From: Desulfamplus magnetovallimortis
Lineage (GTDB): Bacteria > Desulfobacterota > Desulfobacteria > Desulfobacterales > Desulfobacteraceae
NCBI RefSeq assembly: GCF_900170035.1
Contig: NZ_LT828547.1
Span: 56,281-120,280, forward strand
Direction of reading: 5' to 3'
Length of the DNA stretch: 64,000 bases
Shown here: positions 36,235-44,968 of the stretch, piece by piece
Numbering within the stretch: position 1 is the stretch's first letter
How the letters are laid out: each line of letters opens with the position of its first letter
Notes under the pieces: generated by a model
What the model saw: the letters and a program-made list of their open reading frames with translations, nothing else
Told to the model about the DNA's origin: nothing
Database searches by the model: none
Position numbers and translations under genes: made by a program

Positions 36235-37392
36235 CTATGCACTTACATCATCAACTGGAGGAGGAATCAGGACGAATTTTCCCACATGCATTTTTTTTGT
36301 GAATTCCTGTTGTGCCTGGACAATGTTTTCAAGTGGAAATGTTTTTGCCAACAGGGGCTTTATTTCACCTTTTTCGATATAGGAGACAAGGTTAGGGAAA
36401 ACAGGTTTATCCCACGCAGTACATCCTATAAGTGTCAAATCTTTTAAATAGAAGTCACGCATATCAAGATTTACAATGGGTCCGGCAATAGCACCTGAAG
36501 ATACAAAGCGTCCTCCTCTTTTCAAGACCTTGAGCATTCCTCCAAAGGCTTCTCCTGCAACATTGTCAATAACAACATCCACAGATTTTTCCCCTAAAAT
36601 GTCCACAATATCTTTTTCACGATCAATTACCTGATCCACACCTATTCTCTGTACTTTTTCAAGTTTAGCTTTGCCTGCCAAAGCTGTTACAACTGCTCCG
36701 CGTCGTTTTGCAAGTTGTACAGCAGCAGAGCCTACACCTCCTGAAGCTCCAGCTATCAAGACGTGCTCACCTTTAGCCACCTCTGCTCGGTGAATCATAT
36801 TTTCGGCTGTACCATAGGCACATGGGATGGTTCCAAGCTCGGCATCAGTCCAATCACACTTCACAGGAAAGATTTCTGTTTCAGGCACTTTGACAAACTG
36901 TGCAAATGCGCCGTCAAAATCAGAAGCCATCCAGATATTTTCCAATGAATCCCATCCTTGACTTCGCATACAGGAACGAACCAGTACCCGTAAGCCCAGG
37001 ATACTCTCATTGCCCCCTGGTGCAACAGCAACCACTCGTCCGCAGCAATCTGTGCCCTGAATAAATGGAAATGGGGTTGCCTCGTTCCAGCCGCCATCTC
37101 CCTGTTGTTTGGCATCCAGCTTCTCTTTTTCAGCAGTTGTAAGAGATTCTGTTCCTGTCGTGACTTTTGAAGAGTACCACCCAAGGCGGGTATTGATTTC
37201 AGTATTATTTATTCCAGCAGCCAGGACATTCAAAAGAACTTCGTTTGGTGCAAGTTCCGGAATCGGAACATCTCGGTAATCAAGTTTTTCATAACCACCA
37301 TTGCCTGTTGTGACAACTGCTTTCATTGTTTTTTTGCAATCTCTGATATCAAAGCGATCTTTTGCGTTATTACTCCTGCTATTTGTTTTCAT
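36235..37392 (-). CDS. Zinc-independent MDR alcohol dehydrogenase / quinone reductase-like protein
   Basis: 385 residues, medium-chain dehydrogenase fold. N-terminal GroES-like part: MKAVVTTGNGGYEKLDYRDVP shape with GTDCCGRVVAVAPG. The cofactor fold has IAGASGGVGSAAVQLAKRRG (residues about 210-230) and VVIDNVAGEAFGGMLKVLKR, like NADPH:quinone reductase and similar enzymes. The catalytic Zn ligands of classical alcohol dehydrogenase are not obvious. It lies in the nqr locus between nqrA and nqrB, same strand, with R1/R2 repeats at its 3' side and R1 copy 5 at its 5' side. The physiological substrate is unknown. Confidence 0.82.
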   Translation of the reverse strand: MKTNSRSNNAKDRFDIRDCKKTMKAVVTTGNGGYEKLDYRDVPIPELAPNEVLLNVLAAGINNTEINTRLGWYSSKVTTGTESLTTAEKEKLDAKQQGDGGWNEATPFPFIQGTDCCGRVVAVAPGGNESILGLRVLVRSCMRSQGWDSLENIWMASDFDGAFAQFVKVPETEIFPVKCDWTDAELGTIPCAYGTAENMIHRAEVAKGEHVLIAGASGGVGSAAVQLAKRRGAVVTALAGKAKLEKVQRIGVDQVIDREKDIVDILGEKSVDVVIDNVAGEAFGGMLKVLKRGGRFVSSGAIAGPIVNLDMRDFYLKDLTLIGCTAWDKPVFPNLVSYIEKGEIKPLLAKTFPLENIVQAQQEFTKKMHVGKFVLIPPPVDDVSA

Positions 37393-37481
37393 AAAGGAAT
37401 CCCGTTTTTACCTAAAGTTGGTAATTTTGCTTTTGTTGGATTATAATCTTTGATCTGTATCTTATGATGTCTTTATTTTAT

Positions 37482-37679
37482 ACTCAAAATCGACATCTTA
37501 TTGCTTTTTCAGAAGTTATTGCATTTATCTGAATCAGGACAACCAGGATGGATAGGATGTTCAGGATAGAAAGGATGTTCAGGATAGCTATAATCCTGCC
37601 TTATCTTTGTTAATCCTGGGAATCCTGATTCAGACAGTGTTGACAAGGCTTACAAGATCAATAGGTGTCAACTTTGAGT
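37482..37679 (-). repeat. R1 nested palindromic repeat, copy 5 (reverse orientation, with internal duplication)
   Basis: ACTCAAAATCGACATCTTAT left and ATAGGTGTCAACTTTGAGT right; inner arms ATCTGAATCAGGACAACC and GGAATCCTGATTCAGACA. The centre contains a doubled GGATGTTCAGGATAG segment (37555-37586), so this copy is about 20 bases longer. It overlaps the last codons of nqrA by about 20 bases. Confidence 0.9.
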
Positions 37680-39220
37680 TTATAGTATTGTTCCTTTGTT
37701 CTCTGCATGATAGCGGAAAGATCAATTTTTGATGGACAGACACAACTGCAAAGCCCGCACAATGTGCAGTCCAGAAGACCCATCTGGATAACCTCTTCCA
37801 TCTCCTCTGCATGGGCAGCTTTCATTATGAACTGAGGGAGTAGATCCACTGGGCACTTCTTGTCACATATGCCGCAGTTGATGCAGGCACGCTCTTCTCC
37901 ATGCAGATTTATGTCGGCATTGACTGCCGTAGGTGAAAGAGCCGACAGAAAGGTTCTTGATTCACTCATGCTTCCAGTGCCTGGAGTGAGAAACCCAAAA
38001 AAATGCTCGGTTTGAGAGCAATCAAGAACAATGGCACTGTATTCACCTGCTGCCATGTGGCCTCTGTAATCATCATCCTGAGTGAGGTCGTCTCTGTGCT
38101 TTCCGGCTTTTATATTTTCCCTTTTTCTGGCATGACGACCGGAAAAGATTCCGCCTGTAATAACACTTTTGCCATCAGGAACCTTTTTGGTCAGTTGAGT
38201 AACAGGTGTGCCGAGAATCGACCTCATATGACATGGTTTTTCAACAGTGCCTCCTCCTGTGGTGAATACTCTTTGTACATCATATATACCTCTTCCAAAA
38301 AGAGCACCAATTGCAAGGAGATCCTGGGGATTAATGGTTACGCTTCTGTTCCAGGAGCTATCAGGTTTTATCTTGTACAAAATGACACCTGGATCTCCTG
38401 CTGGCCATTCACTATCTGTAAGATGGGTTATGTGTTCTTCAATCTTTACAAGATTTTTGATCTGATCTTGAGGTGCGGCTACCACAATATCAGCAGCAAG
38501 TTTTTTAATTGCGGCAATTCCCGTTATAAAGTCAGCTTCCCGATCCTTTAAAATGGTTGATGCACATGGAGAGAAACTATCCCCTGGTTGCAATGAGACA
38601 ATAAGTGCCGGAAAACCATATTGTTCAGATGCTTTGTTTGATTCCTCTTCTCCACTGGATGATGGATTAGTGGTTGTTATTTTAGTGTTTTTTGTTTCTG
38701 CTATATCCATAAAAGGAAATTGGAGGAGCATCTGCCACATACCTGCCTGTTTAAGGATTATTTCAATATTTGCGGCGGAAAAGGAGTCTGACAATTGCGG
38801 TAATAAATTGTGGGGCAAGGATTTTAAGCCATTAGAATGTTTTTCCTCAGAAACAGGGCTGGCATTTGAAATAAGGGTGCTGATATTTGATAAAACCTGT
38901 GATAATGTTTCATCCATGATATCTTTATTATCAAGACGGATTACAATCTCTTCAATTACCCGTCTTGGACCAAAATGGATATTGATAATCTCACCAGAAA
39001 CGGGTGAAAGATATTTGATTTCTGGATTGCGTTTATCTTCAAAAATAGCAGTTCCCTTGTGCACTTTATCATTTGGCTTTACAAGCAGTCTTGGTTTAAT
39101 ATGGGGAACAAGGGATGGCATAAGAGCTACAGTATCCGGAGGTTCAAGGTTAATTACTCTTGTTGCCGGTGTATTTATGAGCAGTGAGTTAAATTTTTTG
39201 CCGGATTTAATATATTTCAT
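37658..39220 (-). CDS. nqrA: NqrA with an intact C-terminal double 4Fe-4S ferredoxin domain
   Basis: 520 residues, against about 445 in typical NqrA. The N-terminal part (PRLLVKPNDKVHKGTAIFED, FGPRRVIEEIVIR) and the middle (INPQDLLAIGALFGRGIYDV, RVFTTGGGTVEKP, VITGGIFSGRHA) are NqrA-like. The C-terminus has two complete clusters, CxxCxxCxxxCP at 446/449/452/456 (CINCGICDKKCP) and 485/488/491/495 (CTLCGLCSCVCP), like RnfC. Vibrio-type NqrA keeps only a degenerate remnant of this domain. A Ser/Glu/Thr-rich insertion lies near residues 180-200. It is the first nqr gene on the minus strand; the next, nqrB, is 3 kb away. Confidence 0.85.
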   Translation of the reverse strand: MKYIKSGKKFNSLLINTPATRVINLEPPDTVALMPSLVPHIKPRLLVKPNDKVHKGTAIFEDKRNPEIKYLSPVSGEIINIHFGPRRVIEEIVIRLDNKDIMDETLSQVLSNISTLISNASPVSEEKHSNGLKSLPHNLLPQLSDSFSAANIEIILKQAGMWQMLLQFPFMDIAETKNTKITTTNPSSSGEEESNKASEQYGFPALIVSLQPGDSFSPCASTILKDREADFITGIAAIKKLAADIVVAAPQDQIKNLVKIEEHITHLTDSEWPAGDPGVILYKIKPDSSWNRSVTINPQDLLAIGALFGRGIYDVQRVFTTGGGTVEKPCHMRSILGTPVTQLTKKVPDGKSVITGGIFSGRHARKRENIKAGKHRDDLTQDDDYRGHMAAGEYSAIVLDCSQTEHFFGFLTPGTGSMSESRTFLSALSPTAVNADINLHGEERACINCGICDKKCPVDLLPQFIMKAAHAEEMEEVIQMGLLDCTLCGLCSCVCPSKIDLSAIMQRTKEQYYKLKVDTY

Positions 39221-39310
39221 AGATTAACCGTGAAAATACCTTTTGATTTTGTATTTAGGGTGAGTTTCGTGCGGTCTTTAGTAATACAATAGTGGAAACT
39301 CATGTGTCCT

Positions 39311-39411
39311 ATACTGTTCCAGATAATTAAATTGGCAAGCAGTGTATGGGCAATCCCTTGTGGTTGCCCTTCAGAATTGAGAATGCCAAAATATTTTTCT
39401 GGAAATCTATA
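39311..39411 (+). repeat. R2 dispersed repeat copy upstream of nqrA
   Basis: ATACTGTTCCAGATAATTAA at the left end and TATTTTTCTGGAAATCTATA at the right end are the same as in the copy between modA and modB. Confidence 0.85.
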
Positions 39412-39445
39412 CTTGTTCAGGGGCAGAGAAAAAACCGGAAAATTG

Positions 39446-39724
39446 GACATCCTTCATATCAACTCAAAATTAGTTTACACTTTTCGAAAAGTTCTGAGCC
39501 ATGATTAAAGGATTAACACGATTAAACGGTCATGGCCGGCATTCAGCCACCCCCCGAATATAGAAATTTGTATCTATTTCCACGGTAAACGGTCATGGCT
39601 GCCATCCAGCCTCCCCCGAATATGGAAATTTGTATCCATTCCCACGGTAAAAATCAAGGTAATCCCTTAATTCTGAAAATCATGGTTCAAAAAAAGTGTA
39701 AACCGACAAATGAAAGATGCCGCA
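39446..39724. repeat. R3 element carrying nested inserts (R6 tandem inside)
   Basis: Outer arms: GGACATCCTTCATATC, then TAGTTTACACTTTTCG left and AAAAAAAGTGTAAACCGACA, ATGAAAGATGCCG right. Inside are second arms (GAGCCATGATTAAAGGATTA / AATCATGGTTC), and inside those two R6 units (39522-39583, 39584-39650). Three layers are thus nested. Confidence 0.75.
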
Positions 39725-39910
39725 AATTGATGATGTTTACCCTGAAATGTTTAATTAAATCATTTTCCAAAGTCAAGGAATAAAGCAGATGGGTTTGCCA
39801 TGGCCGTTATCGAAAAAAGGTACAATCAGCCCTTTTTTTGTCCTTGATTTAATGGTAAACAGAAATTTTTGAAACAATAACATATCAGCTTTGCAAGGAA
39901 CCGTTGACTT

Positions 39911-40726
39911 ATGTCAATTTATAAATCCATTACCCTGAAATTTATAATGATGCCGTTGAACAGCATTGGAAAAAGTGCACTTAATCAGATAGCTTTATTG
40001 GGAAAGATATTGATGTTTCTGGCGGCATCACTTGCGGGCATTCCCGGAAAACGGCAGTTTTCCAATACTATGAAGCATGTTTATTCAATAGGAGTGCGTT
40101 CCACACTGATCGTTATGCTTGTCGGACTTTTCACAGGAATGGTTCTGGGGCTTCAACTCTATTATACCCTTGTGAAATTCGGTTCACAGGGTGTTCTTGG
40201 ATCAGCGCTTGGGTTAACACTTGTCAGGGAGCTTGGGCCTGTGCTTACAGCTATTATGATAACGGCACGTGCAGGCTCTGCAATGACAACCGAGATCGGC
40301 ATTCAGCGTATTACAGAGCAGATTGACGCACTTTTTACCATGGGTGTTGATCCTTTAAGATATCTTGTCAGCCCAAGGATTGCAGCGTCCATAATAACTT
40401 TTCCCATATTGACGGCACTTTTTGACATAATAGGATTCCTGGGCGGATATATAACAGGGGTTGTGCTTCTCGGCCTTGATTCAGGAGCTTACTTTTACAG
40501 GATTCATTACAGTATCTCTTTTGCAGATATAAATGGCGGATCAATAAAAGCAATAGTTTTTGCTCTTATTGTCTCTACAGCCTGCTCTTTTAATGGATAT
40601 TACACACACCTCAGATCGGACAGTTTCGGAGCAAGGGCAGTGGGACTTTCAACAACATCAGCAGTGGTTGTATCTTCTGTTTTGATTCTGGTTGCAGATT
40701 ATGTTGTAACTTCGTTTCTGCTTTAG
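39911..40726 (+). CDS. mlaE: Mla lipid-transport system permease
   Basis: 271 residues, MlaE/YrbE family. Conserved stretch VRELGPVLTAIMITARAGSAM TTEIG region (residues about 105-130), then QIDALFTMGVDPLRYLVSPR, and C-terminal CSFNGYYTHLRSDSFGARAVG. Five membrane segments. It is the inner-membrane part of the ABC system that moves phospholipids between inner and outer membrane. Its ATPase, MlaD and MlaC partners lie 2.4 kb downstream on the same strand, with two opposite-strand genes in between. It is convergent with dgkA, with an R3 element between them. Confidence 0.9.
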   Translation: MSIYKSITLKFIMMPLNSIGKSALNQIALLGKILMFLAASLAGIPGKRQFSNTMKHVYSIGVRSTLIVMLVGLFTGMVLGLQLYYTLVKFGSQGVLGSALGLTLVRELGPVLTAIMITARAGSAMTTEIGIQRITEQIDALFTMGVDPLRYLVSPRIAASIITFPILTALFDIIGFLGGYITGVVLLGLDSGAYFYRIHYSISFADINGGSIKAIVFALIVSTACSFNGYYTHLRSDSFGARAVGLSTTSAVVVSSVLILVADYVVTSFLL

Positions 40727-40732
40727 ATTTTT

Positions 40733-40840
40733 CGGCATGCTTCATTTACCGTTTTATACTCTCCAGGGAAGCAACCTTAAGTTTAAGGATTCTTTCTCAA
40801 AAAAGTGTAAAGTACTTTTGATGTGACATGAAGGACGCCG
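40733..40840. repeat. R3 palindromic repeat between convergent mlaE and dgkA
   Basis: CGGCATGCTTCATTTACCG, TTTTATACTCTCCAGG left and AAAAAGTGTAAAGTACTTTT, CATGAAGGACGCCG right. The location between convergent genes suggests a role in ending both transcripts. Confidence 0.8.
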
Positions 40841-40877
40841 ATTTTTCTTCCTGAATTTCGTGTTGTCACCATGGCTG

Positions 40878-41270
40878 TTATAAAACAATGAAAATCCGCA
40901 TGACTCGTAATGACTCAATAACTACAACAATAAACCAGACCAATATGCTTATGCCTGCTGCCCCTGCTGAGATATCCTTTATAATTCCTATTTTTTGATT
41001 TTCATTGGATTCTATGAAATCACAGAGAGCCTCAATTGTGGTGTTAAAGATTTCTGAGACAAGCATTAAACCAGTTGAGACTACAACAAGACCAAAGTCA
41101 AGCCATTGGCGGTAGTAAAAACAGGCTGCCAGGATAAAAAAAGATAGTACTAATTTGTATGTAACAGCGAGATCAAATAATACTGCATAACGTACCCCAC
41201 GCAAAGCTACACGTATTTTGCGCAGTGGATAAAAACCTTGATAACCAGTTCCAAGAAATTTGTTTCTCAT
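40878..41270 (-). CDS. dgkA: Diacylglycerol kinase
   Basis: 130 residues, three membrane helices, DgkA/undecaprenol kinase family. Core motif: SEIFNTTIEALCDFI (ExxNTxIE) followed by QKIGIIKDISAGAAGI (KD), the site for ATP-Mg and lipid. The N-terminal basic stretch (GFYPLRKIRVALRG) is typical. It phosphorylates diacylglycerol or undecaprenol in the inner membrane. It lies opposite to and within the mla operon, next to the TerD-nuclease gene. Confidence 0.88.
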   Translation of the reverse strand: MRNKFLGTGYQGFYPLRKIRVALRGVRYAVLFDLAVTYKLVLSFFILAACFYYRQWLDFGLVVVSTGLMLVSEIFNTTIEALCDFIESNENQKIGIIKDISAGAAGISILVWFIVVVIESLRVMRIFIVL

Positions 41271-41476
41271 CCTTTAACCTCGGATAAGCCCATAAGTGTT
41301 AACTTGACAGTATAGAAATTTCCATTTTTTACTTGCCAAAACAAGTATTTATGAAAAAGTCCGCTCGAGGGGCGCTAAGTTCATTTAATGATGTGAAACT
41401 ATGTTATGTTTACAATTTTTTATATTTATAAATTATAATCTTATATATTTTTTTTGAGCATAAGTTAATATTTTGA

Positions 41477-42766
41477 CTATTGCAATATCTCTTCGACAAC
41501 TTCCTGAATTGCTTCATTACTTAGATTGCATCCAGTATCTTTTTTGATAACTAACCGAATTTTATTAATAACATCCTCTGTGAGAATAGCTCTTGTTATG
41601 CTTTCATGGCTACGTGCTTTTATTTCATTCCAGGTATTTTCTAGCAATCCTTTACGAGTCATTCCGTATCTGGAGATAAGAACAAATTTTTTAGCATCAT
41701 CTCTACTTAATTCTGGAAGTAAATCAATAGAAAAGAGCAAATTGGCTTCAACTTTTTCTTGAGTTGATATGCGATATAGTTGCCAAGTTACAAGATTAGT
41801 TAATAAAGCCCATTTTATTCCGGAATAAGCCCCATAAGAAGTCGCTTGAAAAATATGTTTTTCTCTCAGAGACATCCCTGCTTTTTTAGCCTCTACCACC
41901 ATGATATCTGTATCATTAAGTGATAGCACATAGTCTGCCTTTCTACCTTGTATCTTTTGCTCTGCTTTTACTTCTTCAATTCTATAATCCAGTACTTCCA
42001 TCAAAATTTTATCTAAAACCATGCGAGTGTTGCTTTCATTTTGTTTTTTCTCTACTGCGGTATTAATTTGTGGAATAAACTGCTTTATTTGCTCAATTAT
42101 TTGTTCAGTATGTTGTTCTAATTTTTTTTTAGGCGAACGTTTTGTTTTTCTGGATAGATTTGGTGATTGAGTTGTTTTGAATTCTGAATCGTTACTAATT
42201 TTATTCTGATCTGATTCAACTTTCACACCATAAGCAGAAGTAATAACTTCTAATCCACCATTATATCCTTGCCCTACTGCTCTAAATTTCCATTTTTCTT
42301 GGTACTGATATATTTCGCCTATTATCAAAGCAACTTCATTATTAATTTCTTCAATATCAAATCTGATTATTTCGTAATCATTATCTTTTTGCATTATCCT
42401 AATATAAGCATTTTCTATCATGCTAAAATTAATATCTCTATTTTCTTCACTAACAATAGTTGCAACAAATTGAATCTTATTTATATCTTTTGGAATTTTA
42501 GATAAATTAAGAGTAAAACAACACATGTCATCATCAGAATTTGCATCTTCATATAACACTATACAACAATTTGGGCCTTCTGGTTGATTGTAAAAAATAA
42601 AATCCTTATCATTTCTGACATAACCGTCTTCATTAAGCATGAATGCACTAATATCAACATCAAAATCATTATTTTTAGACCAGCCTAATCCGACAGTAAT
42701 TTCATCAAGATTTTGATTTTTGTACATTAATAATGAATTTGCCCCTTTTTGTAATCTAACTGTCAT
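41477..42766 (-). CDS. TerD domain fused to PD-(D/E)XK nuclease-like (HsdR N-terminal type) domain
   Basis: 429 residues. Residues 1-182 are a complete TerD domain: WSKNNDFDVDISAFMLNEDG, DDDMCCFTLNLSKIPKDINK, and the closing GEIYQYQEKWKFRAVGQGYN; the Asp residues are those expected to bind Ca2+. A basic linker (about 200-216, RKTKRSPKKK) follows. Residues 245-345 look like an HSDR_N-type nuclease: E257, D278 (KADYVL), then E292-A-K294 (VVEAKKAGMSL) and Q307 (FQATSYG), a PD-(D/E)XK pattern. The C-terminal 80 residues are helical. The gene is clearly more AT-rich than its neighbours. It lies in the mla operon on the opposite strand, with no other ter gene and no methylase nearby. Confidence 0.85.
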   Translation of the reverse strand: MTVRLQKGANSLLMYKNQNLDEITVGLGWSKNNDFDVDISAFMLNEDGYVRNDKDFIFYNQPEGPNCCIVLYEDANSDDDMCCFTLNLSKIPKDINKIQFVATIVSEENRDINFSMIENAYIRIMQKDNDYEIIRFDIEEINNEVALIIGEIYQYQEKWKFRAVGQGYNGGLEVITSAYGVKVESDQNKISNDSEFKTTQSPNLSRKTKRSPKKKLEQHTEQIIEQIKQFIPQINTAVEKKQNESNTRMVLDKILMEVLDYRIEEVKAEQKIQGRKADYVLSLNDTDIMVVEAKKAGMSLREKHIFQATSYGAYSGIKWALLTNLVTWQLYRISTQEKVEANLLFSIDLLPELSRDDAKKFVLISRYGMTRKGLLENTWNEIKARSHESITRAILTEDVINKIRLVIKKDTGCNLSNEAIQEVVEEILQ

Positions 42767-43109
42767 CTTATTTCTCCTAATATAATGTCAATATCTGACT
42801 GTCAAAAGCAGATTTTTTCATAAAAAAGGCACTTCTTATTTGCAATTTTCTATATATATGCCTGAAAATCAGTAAGAGCTCAATTTAACAAAACGTTAAC
42901 TCGATAATATTGTGACAAAAAAATTACAAATTCCATATCAAAATGACTTATCTGTGTCAACCAAATCATCTCTGCAACGGTAACCCAAAATTAAATTTTT
43001 CATTAACAAACAATTGCTTTTTAACTTATAATTCAATATGAAACTCTAATATGTCAGAAACAGAGAATATAAAAAACAAGGCAAGGATAATGAAGATATC
43101 AGGAATCCA
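42767..43109. other. 343-base AT-rich gap between divergent TerD-nuclease and mlaF
   Basis: Both 5' leaders are here. AT-rich with A/T runs, no recognised repeat copy and no credible open frame. It contains AACAAAACGTTAACTCG, a short GTTAAC-centred palindrome. It may be the right border of an acquired segment. Confidence 0.5.
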
Positions 43110-44432
43110 ATGAAAAAAGTTACACATGATAGCACGGGCAATGTATATCATAACGCTGGAGTATCGCTTTCCGGAGAGCATCCCCTTATTGAGTTCAGGA
43201 ATATAACAAAATCATTTGGGGAAAAGAGAGTTCTGAACAGGGTAAACCTCAGCATATATAAAGGAGAGATAACAACAATTATCGGAAAAAGCGGCACAGG
43301 AAAAAGTGTGCTGTTAAAGCATATGATAGGCTTGATGGAGCCTGACATGGGAGATGTCTGCTTTAATGGAAAAAATGTGGCAAAACTAAAGGGTAGAGAG
43401 CGTCTTGCCCACATAAGACAGATGAGCTATATGTTTCAGAACAATGCTCTTTTTGATTCGATGACAGTTTTTGACAATGTGGCATTTCCCCTTCGTCAAA
43501 CAACATCCTTAAGTGAAACAATAATCAGAAACAAGGTTATGGATATACTTGAAAAGACAGACCTCCAGGGTTTTGCAGACAAGTTTCCTTCAGAACTTTC
43601 AGGTGGTATGCAAAAACGGGTGGCTTTCAGCCGTGCACTTGTGACAGACCCTTCCATAGTTTTATTTGATGAGCCAACTACAGGCCAGGATCTGATTCGC
43701 CGGAATGCAATATTGAGCATGATTTCAGAATATAAAAACAGGTTTGGCTTTACAGCCGTTATCATAAGTCATGACATTCCTGATGTGCTTTTTATCTCAA
43801 ACCGCATACTGGTGCTCCATGAAGGCGAGATTGTGTTTCAGGGCACTCCAGGGGAATTTGATTCCTTTGATCATCCATATGTTGATGAATTTGTCCACAG
43901 CCTTGAAACCTTCAGGGATCACATGCCAGGGCTTTATTCAAGACGTAATTTTCAGTTGAGGTACAACAGTGTTTTGGGCAGAAAAAGTGACCAGGATGCC
44001 TATGTTGTTGCAATCTTTTCAATTTCAGGATTTAGGGAATTGTGTGAAAAAATAGGTCATGCAACAGCCCATGAACTTGTAAAGGAGCTTGGCGCAATTA
44101 TAAGCCGCCATTTTGATGCAGTGGGTGGATTTTCAACGCGCCAGAGAAGAAGCCGTTTTATGACAGTGCTTCCTTTTTCAAATATTGAGGAGTCACGTCA
44201 GATGCTGGATGATTTTGCAAATGAGCTTCGTGAAAAAGGATTTGAATATGTGAAACTTAAAAACAGGGAGGCAGAAGGCACAAGAGGTGAATTTTATAAA
44301 ATAACGGTGATTGCTGGTATGGCTGAAGGGCAATCTACAACAGAAGGTATAAACGATGTGCTGAAAAAAGCACGTCAAAACCTTTTTGAAATCGGAAGAT
44401 TTCAGTGCATAGAAGGAAAATGCAGTTTATGA
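43110..44432 (+). CDS. mlaF: Mla ATPase with a C-terminal degenerate GGDEF-like domain
   Basis: 440 residues against about 270 in typical MlaF. The ATPase has Walker A IGKSGTGKSVLLKH, signature LSGGMQKRVAFSRAL, Walker B IVLFDEPTTGQDL and H-loop ISHD. After about residue 275 an extra domain begins: AIFSISGFRELCEKIGHATA (from about 300) resembles the DxDxFKxxND-GHxxGD part of diguanylate cyclases, and TRQRRSRFMTVLPFS (about 343-357) stands where RxGGDEFxxLLP is expected. The active-site residues are replaced, so it is not a cyclase; it may bind nucleotide or partners. mlaD overlaps by four bases. Confidence 0.85.
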   Translation: MKKVTHDSTGNVYHNAGVSLSGEHPLIEFRNITKSFGEKRVLNRVNLSIYKGEITTIIGKSGTGKSVLLKHMIGLMEPDMGDVCFNGKNVAKLKGRERLAHIRQMSYMFQNNALFDSMTVFDNVAFPLRQTTSLSETIIRNKVMDILEKTDLQGFADKFPSELSGGMQKRVAFSRALVTDPSIVLFDEPTTGQDLIRRNAILSMISEYKNRFGFTAVIISHDIPDVLFISNRILVLHEGEIVFQGTPGEFDSFDHPYVDEFVHSLETFRDHMPGLYSRRNFQLRYNSVLGRKSDQDAYVVAIFSISGFRELCEKIGHATAHELVKELGAIISRHFDAVGGFSTRQRRSRFMTVLPFSNIEESRQMLDDFANELREKGFEYVKLKNREAEGTRGEFYKITVIAGMAEGQSTTEGINDVLKKARQNLFEIGRFQCIEGKCSL

Positions 44433-44968
44433 ATAAAAACAGTTACACTCTACATGAAATTATTGCAGGGCTATTTGTACTAGCAGGAATTGCTGTTATT
44501 GCCATTATGACAGTGAGGCTTGGAGATGTCTCTTTTTGGGGAAATGATGGAATTTTTCTGACTGCAAGGTTTTCAACAGTATCTGGATTGAGAGTTGGAA
44601 ATCCGGTGGAAATGCACGGCATTGAGGTGGGAAAGGTTGAATCCCTTGAAATTGATCAAAAGCTTCAGATGGCAGTTGCAACCTTTGCATTGGGAAGAGA
44701 TATTGAAATATATTCAGATGCCATAGCATCCATAAAGACAGCCGGTTTGATAGGAGACAAGTTCGTAAATATTGATCCTGGAGGCTCTGGTGATTTGTTA
44801 AAAAATAGTGATACTATAATCAATACGGAGTCACCGGTTGATCTTGGAGAACTTATCGGAAAATATGCATTTGGATCAGTGGATAGTGGTACAGCTTCAA
44901 GCCCTTCAGAATCAGGGCATTCATCGGATGAGTTACCTGATGGGTTCAACCTTAATTTGGATGAGTAG
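44429..44968 (+). CDS. mlaD: Mla substrate-binding/MCE-domain protein
   Basis: About 179 residues. An N-terminal membrane anchor (EIIAGLFVLAGIAVIAIMTV) is followed by one MCE domain (about residues 40-118: FSTVSGLRVGNPVEMHGIEVGKVESLE, TAGLIGDKFVNIDPGG). The C-terminal tail is Ser/Asp/Glu-rich. The start at ATG 44429 overlaps the mlaF stop (ATGA); a GTG at 44405 is possible. The 3' end, including its stop codon, is tandemly copied in the spacer behind the gene (44953-45036). Confidence 0.9.
   Translation: MNKNSYTLHEIIAGLFVLAGIAVIAIMTVRLGDVSFWGNDGIFLTARFSTVSGLRVGNPVEMHGIEVGKVESLEIDQKLQMAVATFALGRDIEIYSDAIASIKTAGLIGDKFVNIDPGGSGDLLKNSDTIINTESPVDLGELIGKYAFGSVDSGTASSPSESGHSSDELPDGFNLNLDE

Larger units (their letters stand above)
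39221..39910. other. 690-base divergent intergenic region (nqrA / mlaE) with nested repeats
   Basis: Contains the nqrA leader, R2 (39311-39411), a split R3 (39446-39724) that encloses other inverted arms and a tandem pair of R6 (39522-39650), and the mlaE leader (39736-39910, AT-rich, no clear operator). No gene is credible; the small open frames at 39302-39508 and 39595-39783 lie in repeats. Confidence 0.7.

Noticed and set aside
25904-39220. Rnf complex instead of Nqr
   Set aside because: The FeS motifs in the A subunit suggested RnfC, but NqrB (N-terminal KYLFEKIDPYF, SGATPLS), the NqrA middle part and absence of RnfB favour Nqr.
43935-44432. Active diguanylate cyclase in the MlaF tail
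   Set aside because: The GGDEF position reads RRSRF-like and the metal-binding residues are replaced, so catalytic activity is not supported.
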